Shown: positions 8,936 to 17,177 of the stretch, one piece after another | Layout: each line of letters begins with the position of its first letter | Position numbering within the stretch: position 1 is the stretch's first letter | Origin: Natronoglycomyces albus | GTDB lineage: Bacteria > Actinomycetota > Actinomycetes > Mycobacteriales > Micromonosporaceae | DNA: 64,000 nucleotides | Direction of reading: 5' to 3' | Assembly (NCBI RefSeq): GCF_016925535.1 | Contig: NZ_CP070496.1 | Span: 62,001 to 126,000, forward strand | The notes under the pieces: generated by a model | The model's database searches: none | Told to the model about the DNA's origin: nothing | What the model saw: the letters and a program-made list of their open reading frames with translations, nothing else | Position numbers and translations under genes: made by a program

Positions 8936-9400
8936 GACTGGCCCTCTTGGAACCTCGGACCGGACCGGGGCCTGGCGGATGAACCGGGCAGGCGAGGGTG
9001 GGACCACCTCACTGCGGGGCTTCGGCCGCGCCGCCACGTACGCGCCCGGGAAGACAAAGGCGATGCCGTCGACATTCACGCGAGCTATAGTGTGGCCCAG
9101 GAACGGCGCTATACCGGTGTCGACGACTGACGACGGAAGCCCCCGCAACAGTCGCCGGGCACAGGAGACCACGCATATAGCCCGCCCGGGGAATGCGTGG
9201 CCGCCTCGTCCGCGTTGCCGGTCAGCGGCCGTTGCGAAACCGACCCCACATCAACCGGTAATACGGCCTCATAAACCCCATACCACCTAGACGTGACAGA
9301 AATCATAATCGGTAGTGATCGGTGCTGCGGGCTCAACCCGGCGTCTACCGGGACACGCCCACCAAGGTGGTCTGCGACAGAGTGAAGGTGATTTGCGAAG
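8936..9400. other. Intergenic stretch, nothing recognised
   Basis: About 465 bases without a supported gene. Open frames on both strands here lack recognisable domains and ribosome binding sites. The last 40 bases are the leader of the helicase-like gene, with GAAGGTG at 9383-9389. Confidence 0.5.
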
Positions 9401-10588
9401 ATGCATGTTGTGGGTCGGTCTGTCGGCGATGCTTCACCGCTATTCGAAGTCTCGGCTGATATGCGTGTCCCGCGCCGCCGCCGCAACGCGGCCCCGCGCG
9501 GACGCCATCAGCCAGCACTACAGGTCATCCCCATGCCCACACCCCAACTCACCTGCCAACCCGACGCTGGCCCGGGCATCCAAGAACCACTCTTGCAAGG
9601 CATGGCCGAAGTTGGAACCGGCCTCCTCGACCAGCTCGACGCCATGCAGCGCGTCGCCGCCTCCGCCTCCAGCGGCCCCCTGCTGGTCAACGCCTCCCCC
9701 GGCGCGGGAAAAACGCACTTGCTCATTCGCCGCATCGCCTACTTCATCCGGGAACTAGGCATCCCCGCCAACCAGTGCCTAGTCTTGGCCGCCTCGCCGC
9801 GCGCAACCGAGCGCCTGCGCGGAGAACTGGCCGAGCTGCTGCACGACGACGAGATGCGCGACCTGGACATTCGCGACTTCGCCCACCTCAGTACCGAGGA
9901 CAACGCGCCACATCTCTTCATCGACGACCTCCACCTCCTCCAAGTCGACGCCTACCGAAGCTTGCGCGACCAGCGCAGCAGCGACGCCAATATCACCGCC
10001 ACCGGCGACCCCGACTCGGCGCTGGCCGGTCAGCCAGAGGCGTTCGAGAACTTCCACCTTGACTTCCCCGACGCTCGGGTGGTCCGTCTGTCACGCAATC
10101 ACCGTAATCCGGCGGCGGTGCTGGTGGCCGCTTGTCAGCTCATCGAGCCCATCAGCCGGGTTCCGGGCCGTATTACCCAGCCGCAGCGTCCCGCTCTCGA
10201 AGGGGCGGGCATCGGTCGTTTCTACGCGACTGGGCCTGACGATGAGGCCGCGTTTGTGGCGCGACTGCGTGATGAGCTGAGCGAACTGGGGGTCAAGGAC
10301 AGCGACGTTGCCATCATTGGGCAGGGGCACATGAGCATCGCGCAAGCAGCCGAGGGCGAGTTTCGGGTCGTTTGCTGCACCGGCCTCACCGCGGAGGACT
10401 GGCCCGACGAGGACTCTCGGCGTCGTGAGCTCTATGTGGCGCTAAGTCGATCCTCTGATCTGGCCTATGTGAGCCACACCGGCCCAGGCTCGCCGCTATT
10501 GGCCGATTTGGATCAAGGGCTCTTCACTCCGTTTGGCACTGTCGGAGTCGAGGACGATGGGGCCTGGGAGCAACCTCGGCTCCTGTGA
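9401..10588 (+). CDS. Miniature UvrD-like helicase/NTPase
   Basis: A 395-residue protein with superfamily-1 helicase elements in compressed form. They are Walker A LLVNASPGAGKTHLLIRRI (about residue 93), an SF1 Ia-like VLAASPRATERLRGEL, Walker B LFIDDLHLL (Asp-Asp rather than the usual Asp-Glu), a motif III equivalent ITATGDPDSALAG, a motif IV-like VVRLSRNHRNPAAVLVA and motif VI RRRELYVALSRSSDLAYV. UvrD/Rep proteins are usually 650-750 residues or more; the 1B/2B insertions are missing and motif V is poorly conserved. ATP hydrolysis is plausible, but strand unwinding is uncertain. GAAGGTG 11 bases upstream supports ATG 9401; ATG 9533 (MPTPQLT) is an alternative that removes an Arg-rich, unconserved-looking head. 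Confidence 0.75.
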   Translation: MHVVGRSVGDASPLFEVSADMRVPRRRRNAAPRGRHQPALQVIPMPTPQLTCQPDAGPGIQEPLLQGMAEVGTGLLDQLDAMQRVAASASSGPLLVNASPGAGKTHLLIRRIAYFIRELGIPANQCLVLAASPRATERLRGELAELLHDDEMRDLDIRDFAHLSTEDNAPHLFIDDLHLLQVDAYRSLRDQRSSDANITATGDPDSALAGQPEAFENFHLDFPDARVVRLSRNHRNPAAVLVAACQLIEPISRVPGRITQPQRPALEGAGIGRFYATGPDDEAAFVARLRDELSELGVKDSDVAIIGQGHMSIAQAAEGEFRVVCCTGLTAEDWPDEDSRRRELYVALSRSSDLAYVSHTGPGSPLLADLDQGLFTPFGTVGVEDDGAWEQPRLL

Positions 10589-11140
10589 ACCTGACTGGAC
10601 ACTGTGCCCGGTGCCGGAATCGAAAATCCACAGTCGATGTCAAGGGCTGGCAGCTCGCCACGTGCGGCGGGGCGATGTATCGTCAACAGCAGATACGCAG
10701 GCGATGTGACGTTGACTACTGAATCCAGTAGTCAACACTGCTGGGGCGACCGCCTACCGGGAACTTTTGGGGGGCGCGCGTGAGTGCAACGCAATCGTTA
10801 CTTATTGCCTGCATTCTGGTTAATACCCTTAGGGCTCGTATTGGGTTGCTTTCGTTTCGAGGCTGGGCACAGGTGAATTCGCCGATTGGTCGCGGTAGCG
10901 GCTAGGTGGCGGCTCGCCGGTAGGTATAGACGCTTGACCTGCTGCGCGAGAACCGACATTGGCTTTTCACGTGGGTGTGGACTCCAGCGTGGGCACTGGC
11001 CCCTAGCGGCGGTCGTTGCGGTGGCTGACAAGCCGTGACCGTCTGCGGGGTGTCACGGGTGTCTTTGGCGCTCGCTTGGCAGCACTCAGGGCAGTATTCT
11101 TGGCATATTCTTGGCTGGGCACTTGGCAAGGAGAGACACG
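10589..11140. other. Intergenic stretch with one hairpin
   Basis: About 550 bases with no supported gene. It contains the inverted repeat at 10711-10736 and ends with the SGNH hydrolase leader. The segment 10790-10870 is comparatively AT-rich and could include a promoter, but no convincing -35/-10 pair was identified. Confidence 0.45.
10711..10736. promoter_or_regulatory. Perfect inverted repeat
   Basis: GTTGACTACTG, four-base spacer, CAGTAGTCAAC: exact 11-bp arms. It lies 120 bp after the helicase-like gene without a T-run, so it may be either a transcription-ending hairpin or a dimeric-regulator operator. Confidence 0.5.
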
Positions 11141-11953
11141 ATGACCTCGGGCATTGGCAGATTCATAGCAGTAGGTGACAGCTTCACCGAAGGGCTCAGC
11201 GACCAGCGTGCCGACGGCAGTTTTCGTGGTTGGGCGGACTTGGTCGCCCGCCAGCTAGCCGATGACAACGCCGAGCTTGCCTACGCCAATTTGGCCGTAC
11301 GAGGTCGTTTGTTTGACGAAGTGGTCGACCAACAGGTGCCGGAGGCGATCAAACAGCATCCCGACCTAGTGTCTTTTTGCGCTGGTATCAACGATGCCCT
11401 CCGGCCGGGTTTCCACGCTCATTCCTTTGCCACCCGTTTGCATGAGGTCGTGCGGTTGCTGAAGGCCTCAGGTGCCGATGTCATTCTCTTCACGAGTGCG
11501 GATATGAAGCCGATCTTTCCGGGCGCGGGTGCTTTCAAGAAGCGTTTCATCACTATGAATGAGGCGATTGGTCGTGTGGCTCGCCGCCACAACGCGCTGT
11601 TGGTGGATGTGTGGGACGACAAGGAATTCCGAGACCCGCGTTACTGGAACGACGACCGACTCCACTATTCACCCTTGGGGCATAAGCGCATCGCGGCGCG
11701 TGCCTGTCAACAGCTCGACATCAAGTTCCCCGACGAATGGCTCCTGTCGCCACAGCTGGATGGCGACGAACGTCCCGCTTATGCCGTCAATAGCTTCATG
11801 TGGGCGGGCAAGTATCTCGCCCCCTGGGTCAAGCGCCGTCTGACCAAGACCTCTTCTGGCGACGACGTGCAACCCAAGCGCCCTGTTCTTAGCCCCGTTG
11901 ATCCCACCGAGTTCGATGACCCCCTGCCCGAGGAAGACTCACCTAAGGGTTAG
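11141..11953 (+). CDS. SGNH/GDSL-type hydrolase
   Basis: A 270-residue esterase-type hydrolase without a signal peptide. Block I is FIAVGDSFTEGL (nucleophile Ser in GDS, about residue 12), block II has LAVRGRLFDEVV, block III is FCAGINDALRPGF (Asn of GxND-type oxyanion), and block V is DRLHYSPLGHKRIA (Asp-x-x-His pair). The C-terminal 60 residues are Pro/Asp-rich and variable. The substrate is unknown: family members deacylate small esters, lipids or cell-wall acyl groups. An in-frame ATG-less extension exists upstream to 11111, but AAGGAGAG at 11128-11135 correctly spaces ATG 11141. A 30-codon membrane peptide gene follows 9 bases after the stop. Confidence 0.88.
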   Translation: MTSGIGRFIAVGDSFTEGLSDQRADGSFRGWADLVARQLADDNAELAYANLAVRGRLFDEVVDQQVPEAIKQHPDLVSFCAGINDALRPGFHAHSFATRLHEVVRLLKASGADVILFTSADMKPIFPGAGAFKKRFITMNEAIGRVARRHNALLVDVWDDKEFRDPRYWNDDRLHYSPLGHKRIAARACQQLDIKFPDEWLLSPQLDGDERPAYAVNSFMWAGKYLAPWVKRRLTKTSSGDDVQPKRPVLSPVDPTEFDDPLPEEDSPKG

Positions 11954-11962
11954 TTGATAACC

Positions 11963-12055
11963 ATGTTGTTTAAGCTTCTCTTCGTCATGGTCCTGCTTCT
12001 CATCGCCGCCTTTTGGTTTGGCCTGCTGTTTAAGAAGGGCCGCGGACGAGGTTAA
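11963..12055 (+). CDS. Small single-span membrane peptide
   Basis: A 30-codon frame, ATG 11963 to TAA, encodes MLFKLLFVMVLLLIAAFWFG followed by LLFKKGRGRG. It has one hydrophobic helix and a strongly basic C-terminus, so the tail should be cytoplasmic. It starts 9 bp after the SGNH hydrolase stop, and AAGGG lies at 11944-11948 inside the end of that gene. No homology is recognised. The hydrophobic run ended by KKGRGRG is unlikely in random GC-rich sequence, which favours a real small protein, probably translationally linked to the hydrolase. Confidence 0.55.
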   Translation: MLFKLLFVMVLLLIAAFWFGLLFKKGRGRG

Positions 12056-12203
12056 TCCGGTTCGCCCTAGCGTTATCCGGCGATGTGGCGTAAGGCCAGT
12101 CGCGTGAGGCCAGAGGCCACAGACGCGCCGTGAACACGCAGTGCGCCTTGTGTGGGCGGGTCGGGTTTCGTTATGTCACTTTGACACGGCATCATAGATT
12201 GCT

Positions 12204-13766
12204 ATGGGACTCCTCCAACGGTTGTTGGGACGCCGCGACACTCCGGATTCGGTTCCGGACCCGGCTCCCGATGACGACACCGCGACGACGAGCGACGGCA
12301 CGGCGAGCGTCGAGGATGCCGCACGGGCCGATGCCGCCACCACTGGCCCTGAGTCGCAGCGCGACACCGGTGCCGACACCGACGATGTCTCAGCTAGCGC
12401 CGAGGCCGACTCAGCGCCGCGCGAACGCGCTTCCTCAGGGGCTTTGGCAGATGCCGCGCCCACTGACGACGAGAATGCCTCGGCGCAGCCCGACTCCGGT
12501 GCCACTGACGCGGCGGACGGGGACGATCTGGACGCTGAGGCGACTGGGCCAGATATTGACAGGGAAACCGATGAGCCTGCTGCCGTGCGGCCCAGGCTGA
12601 AACGGGTCACTATCGACGACGACAACACTGTGAAGACATCCGACGAAGACTCCGCCGATGCGGGCGATGAGCCCGTCACCTCCCATGCCGAGGCGGCCCC
12701 GGCCGTTGACGCAGACGCCGAGGATTCTATTAAGGACTCCGTAGCCGCGCCCGTCGAGACGCCGGCGGATTCGCCCGCTTCGCTGGTTGCCGTCAGCGGC
12801 CCGGCGACGCTGGAGGAAGAGGACTCAGCTGCGGCCTCCAGCGCCGATGCGACTACCGCGAACGCGACGGCGTCCACGGCCGAGGAGGGTGCGATCGCCG
12901 GTGCGGGTTTTGTGCCCGAGCGCCCCAAGCGCCAATTGTTGACCTTGGAGAAACCTGAAGCGCCCACTGACATCCCCGCGCAGCGTGTCAGCGCCGGGCC
13001 TGGTGTGCCCCAGGGCGATCAGGGTTCCCGCAGCGGCCACGGACGGGATTTGTCGTTGGATACCGAGGGTTCTCCACGTCCGGCGCTGCGTTCGGCGGGC
13101 GTGGCCGTTCCAAAGATGCAGCAGATTGCCCGTCGAGATGATGTGCGGCTGTGGGCGTTTCCCGTCAAGGCGAATGAGGCCTTGGGCTGGTGGTTGGAGA
13201 TTCGACAGGTCCACGAACGGACGGGCTGGCTTCCTGTCCTTATTGGACATCCGGCCGATTGGCGGGATGGCGGCGAGGAGATCATCCACGAGGGTGACGA
13301 CGAGCTGGGGCGTTCCGAACAGATCGATGTGGCCCAGTTGTTGGAGCAGAAGGGGTCTGAGGCGGGCGAGCCCGCACGTGGGGTGCCGATTCTGCCGCGG
13401 CGGGGAGATTCTGACTTTGCCACCCCCCGCGCCGATGGCCTTTTGGGTTTGGTGCGGGCCGACTACGGATGGCAGATTCCTGGCCTCTTGCCTTGGAAGG
13501 GTTCGACGAACTGGGAGTTGTACGGCGCGGAGCATTGCGCGGTGCTGCGCCATTGGACGCACAAGTATGACGTGGAGCTTATGGCCATGACGTTCGACGT
13601 GATGGAACTGTATGTGGCCAATCCGCCGGAACCAAACGAGGCGATCGCGGTGGCCGAGGAGATCTATGCCTACTGCCCGGATCTGCTCGATTCCGGCGTA
13701 CCGACGCTGGATGATCTCGCTGAACACATGGCCCAGTCCAGAGCTTGGTACTTCCGGTGGACGTAG
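12204..13766 (+). CDS. DUF4253-like protein with long acidic head
   Basis: A 520-residue protein in two parts. Residues 1-260 are low-complexity, rich in Asp, Ala, Ser, Thr and Glu with almost no predicted structure. The C-terminal ~220 residues form a compact domain with ANEALGWWLEIRQVHERTGW, PVLIGHPADW, ELYGAEHCAVLRHWTHKYDV, MTFDVMELYVANPPEPNEAI and a terminal SRAWYFRW. That layout matches the DUF4253 family, in which a Trp-rich end and the sequence AEEIYAYCPD are typical. Function is unknown. The ATG at 12204 is the natural start, although no good ribosome binding site was seen. The stop codon lies inside the first unit of the tandem repeat array. Confidence 0.75.
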   Translation: MGLLQRLLGRRDTPDSVPDPAPDDDTATTSDGTASVEDAARADAATTGPESQRDTGADTDDVSASAEADSAPRERASSGALADAAPTDDENASAQPDSGATDAADGDDLDAEATGPDIDRETDEPAAVRPRLKRVTIDDDNTVKTSDEDSADAGDEPVTSHAEAAPAVDADAEDSIKDSVAAPVETPADSPASLVAVSGPATLEEEDSAAASSADATTANATASTAEEGAIAGAGFVPERPKRQLLTLEKPEAPTDIPAQRVSAGPGVPQGDQGSRSGHGRDLSLDTEGSPRPALRSAGVAVPKMQQIARRDDVRLWAFPVKANEALGWWLEIRQVHERTGWLPVLIGHPADWRDGGEEIIHEGDDELGRSEQIDVAQLLEQKGSEAGEPARGVPILPRRGDSDFATPRADGLLGLVRADYGWQIPGLLPWKGSTNWELYGAEHCAVLRHWTHKYDVELMAMTFDVMELYVANPPEPNEAIAVAEEIYAYCPDLLDSGVPTLDDLAEHMAQSRAWYFRWT

Positions 13767-13940
13767 TCCATCGGAAGCATGAGTGCAGTAGATGGACGTA
13801 GTCCATCTGAAGCGTGAGTACAGTCGATGGGCGTAGTTCGCCCGGTAGGGCGGACGGAGTTAGTCCGCCTGGTTAGGCGGACGGGCGTAGTCCATCGGAA
13901 GCGTGAGTACGGTCGATGGACGTAGTCCGCCTGAAACTCA
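13755..13940. repeat. 35-bp tandem repeat array with hairpins
   Basis: Units beginning GGACGTAGTCC or GGGCGTAG occur at 13759, 13794, 13829, 13883 and 13918: spacing 35, 35, 54 and 35. Each carries a small stem whose arms differ but still pair: GATGGAC/GTCCATC (13791-13807), GGGCG/CGCCC (13829-13843), GGCGGAC/GTCCGCC (13849-13869, with a second GGCGGAC at 13876). The remaining unit sequence is close to GAAGCGTGAGTACAGTC. The array fills the space between two convergent genes. Confidence 0.8.
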
Positions 13941-14031
13941 GGCACAGCAACTTGGCCCAGCGCAACGGAGGCTTTGGCTGGCCGCGTTAGCGAGCGTATC
14001 CGGGCCAGTGAGTGCCCGAATACGCGTGGTT

Positions 14032-14793
14032 TTATCCGGCAATGAGTTTGGTCCAGGTGATGCGGCCGACGATGCCGTCGACCGGCGGTGCGCCGTCGGC
14101 TTGGACCGCTCGCACGGCCCGTTCGGTGCCGGGGCCGAAGGACCCGTCAACTCCTCCGGAGTTCTCCACCTCGCGGCGGGGAGTTCCCCCGTATGCGACG
14201 CAGAGTCCTTGTACGCGGCGTACCGAGGCCCCAGAGCTGCCTCGTCGCAGGGTGGGCAAAGACATGATGAGGTCCTCCAACCAGTTGGCCGGGTTATCGT
14301 CTCCCGGGTCGTCGTCTCCCGGATTGCCATCTAGGTTGCCAAGCACCCAGTTGTGCAGTCTGGTCCCAGGGCAGGCGGTTGGGTTGACCTGGCGATGCGT
14401 GCGCACCGCCAGTGTCTTGCCCGCCATGGAATTCATGATCGAGTAGAGCACTTGTAGGTGATTTTTCAGGGTGTGAGACGGCTCGGTATTGCTGTAGTCA
14501 CCGATGAGGCACACCCCAATATTGGCGGTGTTGTGCCCGGCGGCGTGGGCCCCGATGACCAGGGCTCCACGTCCTAGGTAGATGCCGGAGGCGTTGATGA
14601 GGTAGTTGTATCCGATGTCGTTCCAGCCGCGGGTGTCCATGTGGAAGTCCTGGATGGCGCGGATGCTCTGAGTGGCGGGGCCTGCCGAGTGGTGGACCAT
14701 GAAGCCGGTGCGCGCAGCCCAGGTCGTCTCGGTAGGGCTCGAAGCGGGGGAGCGGGCATTCCAGGTGCTGCGGCCATTGATGCGAGATGGCAC
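14032..14793 (-). CDS. N-acetylmuramoyl-L-alanine amidase with PG-binding domain
   Basis: A 253-residue amidase_2/PGRP-fold enzyme that should cleave the MurNAc-L-Ala bond of peptidoglycan using zinc. Ligands are visible: the first His in TGFMVHHSAGP (about residue 33) and the His...Cys pair in THRQVNPTACPGTRLHNWV (about 133-150). Core segments DIGYNYLINASGIYLGRG and HNTANIGVCLIGDY are typical. A peptidoglycan-binding domain_1 follows (LRRGSSGASVRRVQGLC, then DGSFGPGTERAVRAVQ and DGIVGRITWTKL). No signal peptide is present, so secretion is unclear. GTG 14793 is chosen because GGAG lies 5 bases upstream; the frame opens 12 bases earlier at a TTG. Confidence 0.9.
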   Translation of the reverse strand: MPSRINGRSTWNARSPASSPTETTWAARTGFMVHHSAGPATQSIRAIQDFHMDTRGWNDIGYNYLINASGIYLGRGALVIGAHAAGHNTANIGVCLIGDYSNTEPSHTLKNHLQVLYSIMNSMAGKTLAVRTHRQVNPTACPGTRLHNWVLGNLDGNPGDDDPGDDNPANWLEDLIMSLPTLRRGSSGASVRRVQGLCVAYGGTPRREVENSGGVDGSFGPGTERAVRAVQADGAPPVDGIVGRITWTKLIAG

Positions 14794-14969
14794 GAGTAGC
14801 TCCAACCTGTCGCGTCAGACAACAATTGCCATGACTTGTGTTGTGGGACACTAATTCTACCCGCGAATGCGACAAATGAGCATTAACTAAACCCGTGTGG
14901 GTGAGGCGGGCATACTTCGGGCAAACTGCCCGCTATCGCCGCGAAATAGCCCGCCTGACCCTAAACCTC

Positions 14970-17153
14970 TTATTTGGTTCGATCCTCGTCGTCCCACGAC
15001 AGCTCCCCCGACTCCTCGGGTGTGGCCACGGCTTCCACCGAGCCAGTGTCTTCCTCCGACAGTGGGGACTCCCCGTTCATGGCCTCCGGCAGTGGCGAAT
15101 TGCCTGCCGCCTCACGATGCAGCCGCAAATACTCAAGGTGCCGCTCGTAGCAGTCCAGGACATCCCCAATCAGCTGCTCTTTGGAGTAACCCATGACGTC
15201 GTAGCCTTGGTTGCCTTCGTTGAGGAACACCTCGAACCGGTAGTACTTGTCGGCTCCGCCTACGGGACGGGAGGCGAACGTTGGGATCAGCCCCTCTTCG
15301 GGCCACACTGAGTAGTAGAAGCCACCCTCATCGAACATGTCGACCTTCAGTTCGGCGAAGGGCACGCCCAGCTCCTCGGCAACGCCTTCGATCACATCGG
15401 CGTTGGCTCCGCGTTTGGAGATTTCGTCGGCTACCGCCGCCAGTGCGGGCGAGGCCGTTTGTTCGATGAAACGGGTGGCTGCCCTCTGGTCGGGGTAGCT
15501 CATGGCCCGCCCAATGCGTTGTTTCCAGGTGCGGTGTGGTCGGCCGGTGGTGCGTTCGGCCATGTTGCCCCACAGGCTGGTCTTGAATGCTTCGGCGCGC
15601 AAGCTTTCGACGCGTAGGGCCTTGTAGAGGCCGAACATGACCAGGTACATGACGAATGAGAACGGCAGTCCCATGATGATGGTGGCGCTAGTGAGGGCGT
15701 CGACGCCGCCCACCAGCAGCATGGCCATGGTGAGTAGACCGGTGACTGCGGCCCAGAAGACACGCAGCCAGACGCGGGCGTCCGCGCGGGGGCTGGACAT
15801 GATGGAGGTGAAGTTACCCATCACGAGAGCGCCGGAGTCGGCTGAGGTGACGTAGAACAATAGGCCGACGAAGGTGGCTAGTCCGGCGATGAACAGTGCC
15901 CCGGGATATTGGTCGAGCAAATTATAGAACCCGACTTCGGGGAAGTTCATGGTTTCTTCCCCGTATTCGCGGTTGCCGTCTCGGACGACGCCGAGGGCGG
16001 CGTTGCCGAAGACCGCGATAAAGGTCATGGTGAACATCATCGGCACGATCAGGGTCGCGGCGACGAATTGGCGGATGGTGCGGCCCCGGGAAATGCGGGC
16101 GAGGAAGAGCCCTACGAAGGGTGCCCAGGCGATCCACCAGGCCCAGAAGAACAGGGTCCAGTCTTGCATCCATTCGACTGGTTGTTCGTAGGCCATGGTG
16201 TTAAGGGTCAGCCCTGGCAGGCTGGAGAGGTATTCGCCGACGTTCATGACCAGCGCGTTGAGGATGCGGGTCGGTCCGGCCACGAACAGGATGTAGATCA
16301 TCATGGCGATGGCCAGGATGATGTTGAGTTGGCTGAGGCGCTTGATTCCGCGGTCGACACCGGCGACGGCGGAGACGGTGGCCATGAGGACGGCTACGAG
16401 GATGAGCCCGATTTGGGCGGCGGTGCCTTCGGGAATGCCGAAGAGATACTGCAATCCGTAGTTAAGCTGTACGACTCCGATGCCGAGGCTGACGGCGATA
16501 CCGAAGATCGTGCCCAGGACGGCGGCGAGGTCGACGGTATGGCCGATGGGACCGTGAATGCGCCTGCCGATGATGGGATATAGCGCTGAGCGGATCGACA
16601 GGGGCAGTTTGTAGCGGAACGCGAAGTAGCCCAGTGCCATCCCCATGAGCGCGTACATGGCCCAGCCGGAAATGCCGTAGTGGAACATCGTCCACACGAC
16701 CGCTTCTCGAGCAGCCTGCATGGATTCGGGTGAGGCCTCTGGCGGTGCCAGGTAGTGCGTCACTGGTCCGGCCACGGCAAAGAACATCAGGTCGATGCCG
16801 ATTCCGGCGGCGAAGAGCATCGCTGTCCAGGAGAACAGGGAGAAGTCGGGCTTGGAATGGTCGGGGCCCAGTTTGGTCTTGCCGTATCGGGAGGCGGCGA
16901 TCCAGATGACGAACAGGATGATGATGGTGGCGGTAAGGAAGTAGTACCAGCCAAAGACATCGGTCACCCAGCCGACGGCTCCGCCGATGACGGTTTCGGC
17001 TCCGGCGGGTGTGGCGATGGCCCAGATTGAGAAGGCCAGGATGGCGGCGGCCGATCCGAAGAAGACCACCTTATTGAGGCGGTTTCCTTTGCCTTGTACG
17101 TCTAGGTCATCGTCGGCCTGGGCGACTTCGGCCGAGTCGGGCAGCTTCGTCAT
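14970..17153 (-). CDS. betT: BCCT-family choline/betaine transporter
   Basis: A 727-residue secondary transporter with 12 predicted membrane helices importing choline or a related quaternary ammonium compound. BCCT signatures are present: MFHYGISGWAMYALMGMALGYFAF (seen as two overlapping blocks near residue 175), the Trp-rich WTLFFWAWWIAWAPFVGLFL region and TSADSGALVMGNF. A soluble C-terminal tail of about 180 residues is longer than in carnitine exchangers and resembles BetT types, whose tails take part in osmotic control. AGGAG precedes ATG 17153. It is downstream of betA (24-bp gap) and probably co-transcribed betB-betA-betT. Confidence 0.92.
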   Translation of the reverse strand: MTKLPDSAEVAQADDDLDVQGKGNRLNKVVFFGSAAAILAFSIWAIATPAGAETVIGGAVGWVTDVFGWYYFLTATIIILFVIWIAASRYGKTKLGPDHSKPDFSLFSWTAMLFAAGIGIDLMFFAVAGPVTHYLAPPEASPESMQAAREAVVWTMFHYGISGWAMYALMGMALGYFAFRYKLPLSIRSALYPIIGRRIHGPIGHTVDLAAVLGTIFGIAVSLGIGVVQLNYGLQYLFGIPEGTAAQIGLILVAVLMATVSAVAGVDRGIKRLSQLNIILAIAMMIYILFVAGPTRILNALVMNVGEYLSSLPGLTLNTMAYEQPVEWMQDWTLFFWAWWIAWAPFVGLFLARISRGRTIRQFVAATLIVPMMFTMTFIAVFGNAALGVVRDGNREYGEETMNFPEVGFYNLLDQYPGALFIAGLATFVGLLFYVTSADSGALVMGNFTSIMSSPRADARVWLRVFWAAVTGLLTMAMLLVGGVDALTSATIIMGLPFSFVMYLVMFGLYKALRVESLRAEAFKTSLWGNMAERTTGRPHRTWKQRIGRAMSYPDQRAATRFIEQTASPALAAVADEISKRGANADVIEGVAEELGVPFAELKVDMFDEGGFYYSVWPEEGLIPTFASRPVGGADKYYRFEVFLNEGNQGYDVMGYSKEQLIGDVLDCYERHLEYLRLHREAAGNSPLPEAMNGESPLSEEDTGSVEAVATPEESGELSWDDEDRTK

Positions 17154-17177
17154 TCCATGCTCCTAGTATTCGTGCTG

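Noticed and set aside
12176-12973. 265-codon minus-strand ORF rich in Ser/Ala
   Set aside because: Antisense of the low-complexity acidic head of the DUF4253-like gene.
13755-13940. CRISPR array
   Set aside because: Units are directly adjacent imperfect repeats with no unique spacers of constant length and no cas genes.
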